From Margaritifera margaritifera (Eukaryota > Mollusca > Bivalvia > Unionida > Margaritiferidae): a stretch of 64,000 bases of DNA. Location of the stretch: assembly GCA_029931535.1 (NCBI GenBank), contig JAQPZY010001523.1, positions 2,946,001 through 3,010,000 of the forward strand. The letters run 5' to 3'. This document shows positions 41,708 through 50,420 of the stretch, in pieces (the first letter of the stretch is position 1; each line of letters starts with the position of its first letter). The notes beneath the pieces were generated by a model. The model did no database searches and was not told the DNA's origin. It saw only the letters and a list, made by a program, of their open reading frames with translations. The position numbers were made by a program, and so were the translations under genes.

Positions 41708-42163
41708 ATGTATCCAGTGTACCAAGGAGTGCCTCGACAACGAGGACATGGTTTAGGAGATATGTTAAAATCAGCTTTTCGGACGGTAGCTCCTATTTTG
41801 AAACCGATGGTCACTCGAGGATTTCATGCCTTAAAAGATGCTGCTTTGACACAAGGAAAAGAATTTTTGCAAAATGTCCTCATTGACAAACAAAATCCAA
41901 AAGAAGCCTTTTTGAGAGCAGGCAAAAATGTGTTGATGACTACTGGTAAAGATCTTTTAGGTCTCCGAGAAAATCCTATAAATACGCTTCACGCTTCAGA
42001 CTCTGGCATTACTTCACAGCAGCAAGGACAAGGTAGAAAGAGACGAAGACGAAAAGCTCGAAATCCTTTCAAAGTTCATAAAAGAACACACGGCAGTAGT
42101 ACTTCCAGAAAGAATAGAAAAAGAAGAAGAACTGATAGAGAATTAGACGTGTTTGATTATTAA
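41708..42163 (+). CDS. Small virion protein, pVI/pX-like
   Basis: 151 residues. The start MYPVYQGVPRQRGHGLGDML, with AFRTVAPILKPMVTRG and ALTQGKEFLQNVL, forms amphipathic helices; the C-terminus is a nuclear-type basic tail (GRKRRRRKARNPF, RKNRKRRRTD). The MYPVY..RGHGLG start recurs in metazoan Polintons next to the capsid genes. By position and composition it resembles adenovirus pVI, a capsid-cement and membrane-lytic protein, but homology is not shown here. An A-rich leader precedes the ATG. Confidence 0.85.
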   Translation: MYPVYQGVPRQRGHGLGDMLKSAFRTVAPILKPMVTRGFHALKDAALTQGKEFLQNVLIDKQNPKEAFLRAGKNVLMTTGKDLLGLRENPINTLHASDSGITSQQQGQGRKRRRRKARNPFKVHKRTHGSSTSRKNRKRRRTDRELDVFDY

Positions 42164-42173
42164 ACCATTGAAA

Positions 42174-43550
42174 ATGATGCACCGAGATTCTTGCGAATGT
42201 ACCAAGTCCGAACTAGAACTGTTTTCTATGCGTCCCACCATGATGACGATGCAAGAATCCCAATGGGTAGAATTTCATCCTGTATCGTCTTTGTCGGATT
42301 CAGCTCCTATCGAATTTGAAATCAAAGGACAAACCGAAGATTACATCGATCTGAATAACACCTACTTGTACCTGAAACTTCAAGTAAAGAAAACGGCGGA
42401 CAACACCTTTCCTGCGGATGATTCCAGAGTCGCTCCCGTCAATAATTTTTTTCATTCTTTGTTCAGTGGAGTAGATTTGTACTTGAATAACAAACTGATC
42501 AGCAGCAGTTTGGATACTTACCCTTACCGTGCTTACTTGGAAAATCTCTTGTCATATGGAAAAGAAGCTAAGAACAGTCATCTGGATGCTTCAGTGATCT
42601 GGAAACCTGACACCTCGGAAAAGTTCAACGACACAGAACTGTCAGTACCGTCCAGGGTTGCTGCTGTTGCTGATGGTCAGGGTCATCTTGTTAGAGATAT
42701 AACTCCAGCAGACTCCCACAATGTGGGATTTAACGACCGTCGAAAGAAAATCAGAGGGCGAAGTTTAGAATTGATGGATCGTTTACATTTGGACATGTGG
42801 TTGCAAGACAAGTATTTACTCAATGGAGTTGATGTACGCCTGAGACTGAATCGCAGTAGTGCCGCTTTCCATTTGATGGCTAATGCTAACGAGTGGAAAA
42901 CCATCATCCAAGAAGCCAAACTTTACGTACGACGTGTAGAAATCTTACCCAAAGTAGCTAACGACATCAGTCAATCCTTGAGCAGAACCACTGCTAAGTA
43001 TCCTCTTAGACGTGTGGAAGTGAAAACCTTTACTGCAGCCGCTGGACTCCGATCCATAGTCGAAGATCACATCTTCCAAGGACAGCTCCCTAAACGTTTA
43101 TTCATTGGTATGGTTTCTAATGCAGCCTTCAATGGAGTCATCAATGAAAATCCGTTCCAGTTTCAGCACTTTAATGTCACCAAGTTAGATGTCAGTCGAG
43201 ATGGCAAGACCTTGTGTACCAGACCTTTTGAACCTGACTTTGACGCCAACGCAAAAACTTACTTGCGATCTTACTTGAGCCTGTTTGAAGCCACAGGACA
43301 GTTAAGCCGCGACTGTAGCCACGGTATTACATACGCGAATTTTGCAGGAGGGTATGCCTTGTGGGGCTTTGATTTCACTCCGGACCAAGGTAGCGATGAA
43401 GGACATTTCCACCCTATAAAATCAGGACCACTTCGTGTGGAACTTCAGTTTGGTCAACCTCTAGCCCAGACAGTGAACGTCGTCTTGTTTGCAGAGTTTG
43501 ATAACACTCTAGAGATCAACAGTTTGAGAGAAGTCATTGTAGACTATTAG
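42174..43550 (+). CDS. Major capsid protein (double jelly roll)
   Basis: 458 residues from ATG 42174; ATG 42177 is also possible and a TTG at 42153 overlaps the previous gene. The N-terminal IEFEIKGQTEDYIDLNNTYL, then VAPVNNFFHSLFSGVDLYLN and TYPYRAYLENLLSYGKEAK, are diagnostic of the Polinton hexon-like capsid protein, common in databases as F54H12.2-like. The second jelly roll includes YVRRVEILPKVANDIS and FIGMVSNAAFNG. It forms trimers that build the icosahedral shell. Length is within the family range and the frame is intact. Confidence 0.96.
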   Translation: MMHRDSCECTKSELELFSMRPTMMTMQESQWVEFHPVSSLSDSAPIEFEIKGQTEDYIDLNNTYLYLKLQVKKTADNTFPADDSRVAPVNNFFHSLFSGVDLYLNNKLISSSLDTYPYRAYLENLLSYGKEAKNSHLDASVIWKPDTSEKFNDTELSVPSRVAAVADGQGHLVRDITPADSHNVGFNDRRKKIRGRSLELMDRLHLDMWLQDKYLLNGVDVRLRLNRSSAAFHLMANANEWKTIIQEAKLYVRRVEILPKVANDISQSLSRTTAKYPLRRVEVKTFTAAAGLRSIVEDHIFQGQLPKRLFIGMVSNAAFNGVINENPFQFQHFNVTKLDVSRDGKTLCTRPFEPDFDANAKTYLRSYLSLFEATGQLSRDCSHGITYANFAGGYALWGFDFTPDQGSDEGHFHPIKSGPLRVELQFGQPLAQTVNVVLFAEFDNTLEINSLREVIVDY

Positions 43551-43579
43551 AAAGAAGAAGAAGAAGAAACAAAGAAAAG

Positions 43580-44155
43580 ATGCAAAGCAGAGAAGAGACT
43601 ATGGAAATAGATGAGGGATTTTGTGAAGTAATTCACCAGTCACCAACTACTATCACCAAAGAGGATGATAATGATGACGAAGTCATTCGTTCAGAACCTA
43701 AAAAAGAAGAGACTAATACTGTGGTTACCGAGTTTGTTGGATTTTATCCTTCTCGATGGCCAGAACACGAAAAACAGTTAGTGGATTGTTATGCTGAGGA
43801 ATTGAAATTCATCATTAACAGACTGATTAAAGAACAATGTTATGGATGTCAAACCGATCATCCCAGTCAGATACAACACGACAAATGTTTGATGTTGACA
43901 GGCGAAGAACAATTGGATGAATTTTTGGAAGATGCCTGGTCAAACATCTCAGAAACAGACGTGTTGACAAAGTGGTATAAAATCTTGCAGAAATATTCTT
44001 CTCCTCCACTCATTCCTAAGGAGATCAAACGGATCGAAGGACTCATTGAACAGAGTGAAAAACCTATCCGAGATAAATTTTCCTGGAATTACAAGACAGA
44101 TCAATTCAAGTTCAAAGTCAGGTGTGCATTGGTGACTCAATATTTCTGTTGTTGA
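43580..44155 (+). CDS. Conserved Polinton protein with CxxC/HPSQ zinc-like motif
   Basis: 191 residues. An acidic N-terminus of about 50 residues is followed by LKFIINRLIKEQCYGCQTDH, PSQIQHDKCLML and EEQLDEFLEDAW. The C-x2-C-x3-HPSQ-x2-H-x2-C pattern looks like a zinc site and recurs in hypothetical proteins beside capsid and protease genes in metazoan Polintons. Function is unknown. A purine-rich leader (GAAGAAGAAG) precedes ATG 43580. It lies between capsid and protease genes, so a morphogenesis role is plausible. Confidence 0.8.
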   Translation: MQSREETMEIDEGFCEVIHQSPTTITKEDDNDDEVIRSEPKKEETNTVVTEFVGFYPSRWPEHEKQLVDCYAEELKFIINRLIKEQCYGCQTDHPSQIQHDKCLMLTGEEQLDEFLEDAWSNISETDVLTKWYKILQKYSSPPLIPKEIKRIEGLIEQSEKPIRDKFSWNYKTDQFKFKVRCALVTQYFCC

Positions 44156-44172
44156 AGAAGGAGAAAAAAAAA

Positions 44173-44739
44173 ATGGATACCAGGGAACTTAATTACTTAT
44201 TGAATCGTAGTTCCTATACTTCTTCTTGGAATCCTGTGGTATGTGCTAAAGATGAACTACCTCATCGTAAACCAAAAAACGTTCATGCTTATGTCATCAA
44301 TACTGACGACAGTCATCTACCAGGAAGCCATTGGATTGCCGTGTACTTTCCCAATGAACACTGTGTGGAATATTTTGATTCATATGGATTACCTCCTTTG
44401 GAAAAAGACATTATCGAGTTTATGAGAAGAAATGCCATCTCAACTCGATTCAATAATGTGAGACTACAAGGATCCGATTCTATGGTGTGTGGACAATATT
44501 GTGTTCATTATCTTCATCAACGCAGTCTTGGATATTCTTTAGAACATTTACTCACTTATTTTGATAGTGACTATGTTCGAAATGATGCTAAAGTACAAAG
44601 ATGGTTTTGTGAACGTTATGGTTATCTCTTGTCTTTAGCTCACCATCGTAATGTACATCAAAATGATGTCGATGTAGAAAGTTTCACATTTACTTTACCT
44701 TCTCAACGTTGTCAACCTTGTAAATATGTTCCTGTTTGA
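44173..44739 (+). CDS. Adenain-like cysteine protease
   Basis: 188 residues from ATG 44173, preceded by a run of A; upstream alternative codons are not needed. Catalytic residues by family pattern: H53 in GSHWIAVYF, D69 in YFDSYG, Q99 and C106 in LQGSDSMVCGQYCVHYL. The Q-to-C distance of seven is as in adenain. It is a C5/Ulp1-fold maturation protease expected to process capsid precursors after assembly, perhaps at GG sites in the two core-like proteins. An AATAAA at 44787 lies 48 bp after the stop. Confidence 0.93.
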   Translation: MDTRELNYLLNRSSYTSSWNPVVCAKDELPHRKPKNVHAYVINTDDSHLPGSHWIAVYFPNEHCVEYFDSYGLPPLEKDIIEFMRRNAISTRFNNVRLQGSDSMVCGQYCVHYLHQRSLGYSLEHLLTYFDSDYVRNDAKVQRWFCERYGYLLSLAHHRNVHQNDVDVESFTFTLPSQRCQPCKYVPV

Positions 44740-44786
44740 AAAAAATTTTCATAGTTACTTGTTAATTGTTAACATAGTTTTTGTTG

Positions 44787-44792
44787 AATAAA
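44787..44792 (+). terminator. Polyadenylation signal after the protease gene
   Basis: AATAAA, followed by a T/G-rich downstream region. No histone-type stem-loop is present at this 3' end, in contrast to the accessory genes. Confidence 0.5.
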
Positions 44793-44960
44793 TATCATTT
44801 TTTGTGAATTGTTTGAAAAAAAAATGGTGTTGTGTGGTTTTTTATTGAAATTTGAAAAAAAAATAATGAATATGTTCTTTTCTCTCTCTTTCTATCGATC
44901 TAAAAAACCTCTCTATCTATCTATGATCTCCCTGTCGATCATCTGAAAAAAAATCTTACC
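44793..44960. other. Non-coding gap with CT-rich repeats
   Basis: AT-rich then pyrimidine-rich sequence (TCTCTCTCTT, CTATCTATCT). No ORF or known site was seen. Confidence 0.4.
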
Positions 44961-44995
44961 ATGTTTTCCATCGCGTCCGCGCGTTAAGCATATAA
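44961..44995 (+). promoter_or_regulatory. Shared 35-bp promoter module, copy 2
   Basis: ATGTTTTCC, ATCG, CGTCCGCGC, 7 nt, ATATAA. The spacing is identical to 26524-26558 (minus) and 46026-46060. It precedes the 45075-45500 gene. Confidence 0.8.
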
Positions 44996-45074
44996 GGCGG
45001 TTCACTAGCCAGTGTAGTCATTTTCGTTGACTCGTCAAGATCTCAACAGTGTTCCAAGAAGAAAGAAAAAGAAG

Positions 45075-45500
45075 ATGGCTGCCACCAAGATTACAAAGTT
45101 GAATGAAGCTATGGTGAACATAATGAGGGTAAAGAATCATTTGATGGAGACCAACCCAGAGAGAAAGACCATGACGTTCATTCAAATGGCTCATGATCTA
45201 GTAGAAGAAGTCCTGAGAGAAGAAATACTTAGAGAAAGAACAGAATGGGAAGCAGAACAACGTCTACATCAGCAACAAAGTCAGCAGCAACAAAGACAAC
45301 AGCAGCAGCAGCAGCAGCAGCAACTTCTTCAGCAGCAATCCAGCAAGCAATTTGACGGTGAAGTCTTATGTAAGATTGACTGCGATGATTTTGCTTTCAC
45401 TTTCAGTAGAAAGAGACCTGCCTGTCTGAAAGCGGTAAGACCACCCACTATCGCTAAACGTGGCCGACCTGCTGGAGCTGCCACGGCTACATCTACCTAA
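45075..45500 (+). CDS. Poly-Q accessory protein with AT-hook-like motif
   Basis: 141 residues from ATG 45075; an upstream TTG at 45027 is in frame but lies close to the expected transcript start. The N-terminal helical part (AMVNIMRVKNHL, MAHDLVEEVLREEILRERTE) is followed by a Gln run of about 30, then KIDCDDFAFTFSRKRP and a C-terminal KRGRPAG resembling an AT-hook core. It is probably a nuclear DNA-binding early protein, which is inference. It has the shared promoter module upstream and a histone-type stem-loop 40 bp after the stop. Not recognised as any named family. Confidence 0.75.
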   Translation: MAATKITKLNEAMVNIMRVKNHLMETNPERKTMTFIQMAHDLVEEVLREEILRERTEWEAEQRLHQQQSQQQQRQQQQQQQQQLLQQQSSKQFDGEVLCKIDCDDFAFTFSRKRPACLKAVRPPTIAKRGRPAGAATATST

Positions 45501-45539
45501 AAGAAGTTTTTAAAAAATATAAACTTCTTTAAACCCAAC

Positions 45540-45575
45540 GGTCCTTTTTAGGGCCACCCAATCTCTAGAAAAAGA
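45540..45575 (+). terminator. Histone-type 3' end signal, copy D (plus)
   Basis: GGTCCTTTTTAGGGCC (45540-45555) has a 6-bp stem with one G-U pair and loop TTTT, and fits GGYYCTTHTHAGRRCC. The flank AACCCAAC precedes it and ACCCAATCTCT follows, then AGAAAAAGATTA as the downstream element (45567 on). It follows gene 45075-45500. An AT-rich hairpin (AAGAAGTTT..AAACTTCTT, 45500-45529) lies just before it. Confidence 0.85.
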
Positions 45576-46025
45576 TTACTTCTCTCCAATATTGCCAAAA
45601 ATAATAATATCTATAATAAGTGTGTGTGATATATATATTATTTATAATAGTCTACCACCCCTCAAACAAAAAAATCCTTCTCCCTATATGATTTGTGTGG
45701 AGTGTGATTGTTCTATAAAAAATTTTTAACTTAACAAAAAAATGTAGATAGTGTGTTTGTGTGTTTGATTTGTTTAAAAAAATTTTCCCTTCCCCCAAAA
45801 AAGTGGATAGTGTGTAAGTTTTTTTAAAAAAAAAAAATAACAAAAAAATTAGTATGGTGTGTAGGTTTGATTTTTTATCAAAAGTAGTTTCTTTTAGGTC
45901 CGCGCTTTTTTAGAGTCAGGGTTCATAGAGTGTAAACTCCGCGAAGCTAAGAATGACGTAGAAGGAATGACGTAAGACGCAGGATAGTGGGTAATGTTTT
46001 TTTGTTTTTTCTTTAGGTGAAAGGG
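45576..46025. other. Non-coding spacer with CRE-like half-sites
   Basis: AT-rich tract with A/T runs and GTGTGT stretches. A degenerate copy of the promoter box (GTCCGCGC) is at 45898-45905. Two ATF/CRE-like sites TGACGTA lie at about 45955 and 45969. No ORF was seen. Probably upstream control of 46098-46361. Confidence 0.45.
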
Positions 46026-46060
46026 ATGTTTTCCTTCACGTCCGCACTTTTAGTATATTA
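46026..46060 (+). promoter_or_regulatory. Shared 35-bp promoter module, copy 3
   Basis: ATGTTTTCC, TTCA, CGTCCGCAC, 7 nt, ATATTA, with the same spacing as the other two copies. It lies 43 bp before ATG 46098. Confidence 0.8.
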
Positions 46061-46097
46061 AAACCACGTCTTCACCGGTTAAGCTACCCGCAAAAAA

Positions 46098-46361
46098 ATG
46101 ATCAGCTTAACACAGCTTAAACAAGTAAATCAAATCTTGGATGTACTATCTAAAGTCATCCAAGAGATGATAAAAAAGGAAGAGGAGAAGAGGGAAAGCA
46201 GAATCACCATTAGGGCTCACCCTATGCTAGACGAAGAGTGGGAAATGGAAGCTGACCATCCACCCTTCTTTTTAAAACCAAAAACAAGAACAAAAGAAGA
46301 AATCTGGAGGGGGAGCTGCCCTGCGTGCAGGGCAAAGTCAGGGAGATGCTCCCACCTCTAA
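46098..46361 (+). CDS. Hypothetical accessory protein, outward-reading at right end (87 aa)
   Basis: An unrecognised 87-residue protein. A helical N-terminus (LKQVNQILDVLSKVIQEMIK) is followed by charged residues, then an acidic/Trp segment (LDEEWEMEADHPPFFLK) and a C-terminal CPACRAKSGRC that could bind a metal or form disulfides. It has the shared promoter module upstream and ends 28 bp before the histone-type stem-loop in the right TIR. It mirrors the left outward-reading gene in arrangement but not in sequence. Confidence 0.65.
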   Translation: MISLTQLKQVNQILDVLSKVIQEMIKKEEEKRESRITIRAHPMLDEEWEMEADHPPFFLKPKTRTKEEIWRGSCPACRAKSGRCSHL

Positions 46362-46389
46362 ATCTTTCCCACGAATACAAAAAACCAAC

Positions 46390-46423
46390 GGTCCTTTTCA
46401 GGACCACCCTTTTTCAAGAAAGA
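46390..46423 (+). terminator. Histone-type 3' end signal, copy E (right TIR)
   Basis: GGTCCTTTTCAGGACC (46390-46405) has a perfect 6-bp stem and TTTC loop, the canonical metazoan form of GGYYCTTHTHAGRRCC. The flanks are AACCAAC before and ACCCTTTTT after, then CAAGAAAGA (46415-46423). It follows gene 46098-46361 in sense orientation. Confidence 0.9.
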
Positions 46424-46511
46424 TTAATTCTATTTCTCACACCCCCTCCCTCCCTCCCCCCGTAGAGGTCCACCCACCATCTTGGACCTATAGAGACCCC
46501 CCTGCCATCTT

Positions 46512-46623
46512 GGTGGGTACTGGGGGACAGTCTTTTTTTGATGGCACTATGGGGACACAAGATTATGGGGCATCTTGTGTCCCCATAGTGCCATCAAAAA
46601 AAGGCTGTCCCCCAGTACCCACC
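46512..46623. repeat. Foldback hairpin inside the right TIR
   Basis: Arms 46512-46563 and 46572-46623 with spacer TATGGGGC form the mirror of the left hairpin, including the same single mismatch. Its presence in both TIRs shows it is part of the terminus design, not a local accident. Confidence 0.93.
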
Positions 46624-46633
46624 CTCTACTACT

Positions 46634-46639
46634 GGCGCT
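46634..46639. repeat. Target-site duplication, right copy
   Basis: GGCGCT directly follows the terminal CTACTACT of the right TIR. It matches 25647-25652 and fixes the element boundaries to the base. Confidence 0.93.
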
Positions 46640-46839
46640 TTACGAGAACTTCCAGTTGACAACGAATGTTGTCGGGAAGTCCTTGGAAATAGGGGAAAAC
46701 AAGGGACTTCCAACCTAACCTCACGCAGGTGTTTGATTCGCTCGGTAGAGGAACCCCCTGTGCGTGTTACAGTAGAAAAGCGATTCTTTATAAAAAAAAA
46801 AAAAAAAGACAAAAAAAAAAAAAAGAAAAACCTTTTAAT

Positions 46840-48290
46840 GACTTCTTAAAAAACAAGCAAACATTCTCGATGAATAGAATTGGACTAAAGCATCCTGGCA
46901 TGATGACTTTTTAGGTTTATTCAAATAATGCCGATCCTCTATCAAATATGGCCGCCGTTACTAAAAAATAGACAAACATTTTAACGACTTCTCAAAATCG
47001 CTCAACTGAATTTGACCGAAAGTATCCAGGCAATAAGGGTTTTCAAGCTTGCAGAACTGATGCCGATCCGCCCTTAAATATGGTCGCCGTTATTTCAAAT
47101 AGAAAAACCATTAAACGATTTCTCCAAAACTGCGAAACAGAATTTTATCAAACAAAGCATCCTGGCATGAAGACCTTTCAAATTTGTACAAATTATGCTG
47201 ATTTGTCATCAGATATGGGAGCAATTGCTGAAAATAGAAAAACCTTTAACTGACTTCTTCTCCAAAGCTGTTGAATAGAATTTTACCAAACTGCACAGAA
47301 AACATCCTGGCATGAAAACCTTTTAAGTTTGTACAAAAGATGCCAATCCACCATCAAAAGTGGCCACGTTACTAAAAATAGGAAAACCTTTAAAAGACTT
47401 TCTCCAAAACCTTTGATTAGGATTTGACAAAACTTGATAAAAAGCATTCAGGCACGAAGACCTTTACATTTTGTACAAAGATTATCAAATAATGGCCAAC
47501 ATTAGCAAAAATAGCAAAACTTTTAAATGACTTCTCCAAAACCACTGAGGGGGCCCCGGGTGGGCGAGCGGTCTAAGATGATCGCTTTTACAGATTACTC
47601 GTACATCTCGCCTCTTCCCGAGTTCTTCCTCCACCAAATATACCGGCCGCCATGTATTGCCTATCATGTACTGAAAAATGGCGTTAAACCCCACAAAACC
47701 AAACAACCAGTCCAAAACCACAGAACAGAATTTAATGAACTGCTGGCGCATGACACATGTCATATTTGTACAAAAGATGAATATCCGCAATCAAATATGG
47801 CGGCTGTTGCTAAAAGTAAAAAAGAAGCAACATTTAAACAACTTCTCAAAAACCGCTCAACAAAATTTGACCAAGAGCATCATGGCATAGAGGACTTTCA
47901 GGTTTGTACAACTGGTGCTGATCAGTCAAAAAACTTTAGACGACTTCACCTCCAAAACCGGAAAACAGAATTTGATAATATTTAACAGAAAGCTTGAAGG
48001 CATGAAGACCTTTCAAGTTTATACAAATGATGCCGATCCGCCATCAAATATAGCCACTGGTACTAAAAATACTATTAAAACCACTTTTTCAAACCCGTTG
48101 AATAGAATCTGACTAAACTTGACAAAGCGCATAATAACCTTCAAATTTATACAAATGATGCCGATCAGTCTCAAATCTGGCCACAATTACCAAAAATAAA
48201 AATTAAAAAATTAATCGACTTCTTCAAAAACCGCTTAACACAATTTGACCAAATGTTACAGAAGGCATTACAGGTGGCTTTCAAATTTGA
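46840..48290. repeat. Degenerate repeat tract right of the element
   Basis: Units of about 150-170 bp contain CCTTTAAACGACTTCTCCAA-like text, AAACCGCT, CATCCTGGCATGAAGACCTT, ACAAATGATGCCGATCCGCC and TCAAATATGGCCGC. The same family lies left of the element (24700-25080), so the Polinton entered a repeat-rich region. Long open frames here are repeat artefacts. Confidence 0.6.
47546..47702 (+). repeat. tRNA-derived SINE inside the repeat tract
   Basis: The head GGTGGGCGAGCGGTCTAAGA resembles a leucine/serine-type tRNA A-box. A diverged body follows, and the tail GGCGTTAAACCCCACAAAAC ends in CAAAC. It interrupts the degenerate units around it. Confidence 0.55.
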
Positions 48291-48299
48291 ACAACTCCA

Positions 48300-50420
48300 T
48301 GGATCGACGCCAGCTAAATTTGGTGGCTAACCCAGGGACTAGTGTAGGTTCAAAACTTTCTAGTCCCCTGGAGGACTTAATAGTCCCCACAAAAGCTAGT
48401 TCCTTGGCATTGCTCGTACATTGCAACGGATTAAATGAACCCATGAGTCTTATATCATCCAGTAGCATGTTTCCGACGATATCCCTTTTAAGCTTGGCTT
48501 AAAGCAAACCATAAGTTTATGATTTCAGAATTTTGTATAGAGACATTTTAGTCAATACTATTTCAAAACCTATATCGCAAGTTTACATATGTGTTCCGTG
48601 CCTTTTGCACATAAACTTTGAATTATGGTTTTCTGTCGGTCTATGTAAACCCTTTTTCTCGCAAAAACATTTTTGCCTCTGATTGGGTTATCACGAAAAA
48701 CAGACTACATTCTATAGCGACATGATATAAAATGCTTCGACTCCTAGCGCTCTTGATTATAATATGACACAGCTGTACATAGGTCTTGCTACAAATTTAT
48801 TTATCCCGCTATATTTAAATTCCACATTTACACGTTTTTTTTTTTTTTAAAGCTTTTCTATATCCCGAATGATCTGACTTTAACCATAAATATGTTACTG
48901 CACAGTAAAGTTTTGTCGGCTTCTCTGTGTGTAACTCAGACGGTGGTTTAGTCTTATTACAAAAGTTACAATAACTTCTGGTTGGAGTAAAATGTAAGAC
49001 TTAATAAAAAATAAACAATATTACATACAATCATTTCGGATTGACCGTAGCTCAAAGTGAACTATATTACATACTATCGTTTCGGATTGACCGTAGCGTT
49101 TGTCTATTTCTTGACAATGAAACATGCTACCTTCCTTACACAAGCAACAGCGCCATAATTTACTATAGACTGTTTCGGCCTCCAGCTAAAATGAATAAAC
49201 TGCACCGAGAGTAGCTTCTTACTGCAGGGACAGGCTCTGCTTTTCCAACTTATGTTAATCTAATAGCACTATGAAGTTGGTAGTATGTTCCTATGTAGTA
49301 GTCGTTTAGCAGCGACATTTATTACACACACATGCAGACTCTTCAGTTAGTTGTGACACAGGCACATACCACTTGTTGAACCTTCGAGCCGCCACTGATC
49401 AGTTTTTTCCTGATCTTGAACGATCCCAGCTATATGTCTTACCCAAGGTCAGACAGATTATAAAGTCGTTGTAAGTATTTAGGGATAACATGAAAATGTC
49501 CGTAAAATCAATATAGTCCTAGAAATGAATGACTGCAGTCTGAATTTATGCTCCTAATTGGGGTGTTTAATTATATTTTGATCTAATTATATCATTAAAT
49601 TCATTCGTTTTGATTTGTATTGATAACAGTTGAATTTCCTGTACATGTGATTCTGATAAAGACTCGCAGTATGGAAATATTGACATACCATTGCAAGAGT
49701 TTTTCATTACGTTTGAATCGACGAACTATACAGTTGTATACATGGAAAGCGCAACAAACTGCACAATGGAACATCAACTAACGGTATAGACAGTATGAAG
49801 TGGGATATTGACAAAGGTGAAAAATACCTTATGTGTCAAGTATTGATGCTTTGATTTAACTTTTAGTGCATAAAGATTGTAATCTTTTAAATGTAGTTTG
49901 TAAAATGCACTTAAGCCTTTTCGTTCATGCGTAATTCATATTTCAAAAACATTAGGCTCTGTAGCCTTGTGCGTATTTTAAATTGCTAAGTTTTAAATAT
50001 ATGTTTTCGCGTTCAAGTCAGACAGAGAGCGCTATAAATGTGCAGATAAAATACTTAATCCATACTTTTTGAGGGAAAAGTCACCTTATTCCCTAATATT
50101 CGTCCTCGAAGATGCAGTGTCTGCATGCACAGCTGTCTTCACCGCCTCGCAGCGGAGCAATTTACAGAATGAACTGTCGCGCTTAAATCCAGTGAAGTAT
50201 TTGAGAATTTTGTCAATTATCCAAAACGATTTTAAATTGACTTGAAATAGGAAATTAAGAACATAACCCTGAAGTATTTTTTAACAAAAATTTCCGCATC
50301 TTCTTCATCACGGAAAGTAAGAAATATTTATGGCAGTAAATCTCAAAAAGGTAATTCACGATTTTTCAGAAGTATAGCATGGTATTCCTTGCAAGGAAAA
50401 GTCAAGCAGTTATTAGCTCT
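48300..50420. other. Gene-free stretch
   Basis: AT-rich single-copy-looking sequence. Only a short internal duplication near 49018-49095 (ATTTCGGATTGACCGTAGC twice) stands out. No ORF with recognisable similarity. Confidence 0.4.

Larger units (their letters stand above)
25653..46633. mobile_element. Complete Polinton/Maverick (adintovirus-like) element
   Basis: The element is 20,981 bp, bounded by inverted repeats that begin AGTAGTAG and end CTACTACT, with GGCGCT directly repeated on both sides. It encodes the Polinton core set: protein-primed DNA polymerase B, retrovirus-like integrase with chromodomain, A32/FtsK-type ATPase, adenain-like protease, double-jelly-roll major capsid and penton-like minor capsid. 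The 6-bp duplication and AG...CT ends are the known hallmarks of the class. It sits about 13 kb downstream of EDC4. TIRs differ only in homopolymers, suggesting a recent insertion. The gene content would allow a virion, so it may be an endogenous adintovirus. Confidence 0.97.
46385..46633 (-). repeat. Right terminal inverted repeat (249 bp)
   Basis: Inverted copy of 25653-25903. It carries, in plus orientation, the histone-type stem-loop and CAAGAAAGA element, the C-rich tract, and the terminal foldback ending CTACTACT. Confidence 0.95.

Noticed and set aside
47527..47985. A 152-aa plus-strand ORF
   Set aside because: It runs through a SINE and degenerate repeats and has no protein-like conservation.
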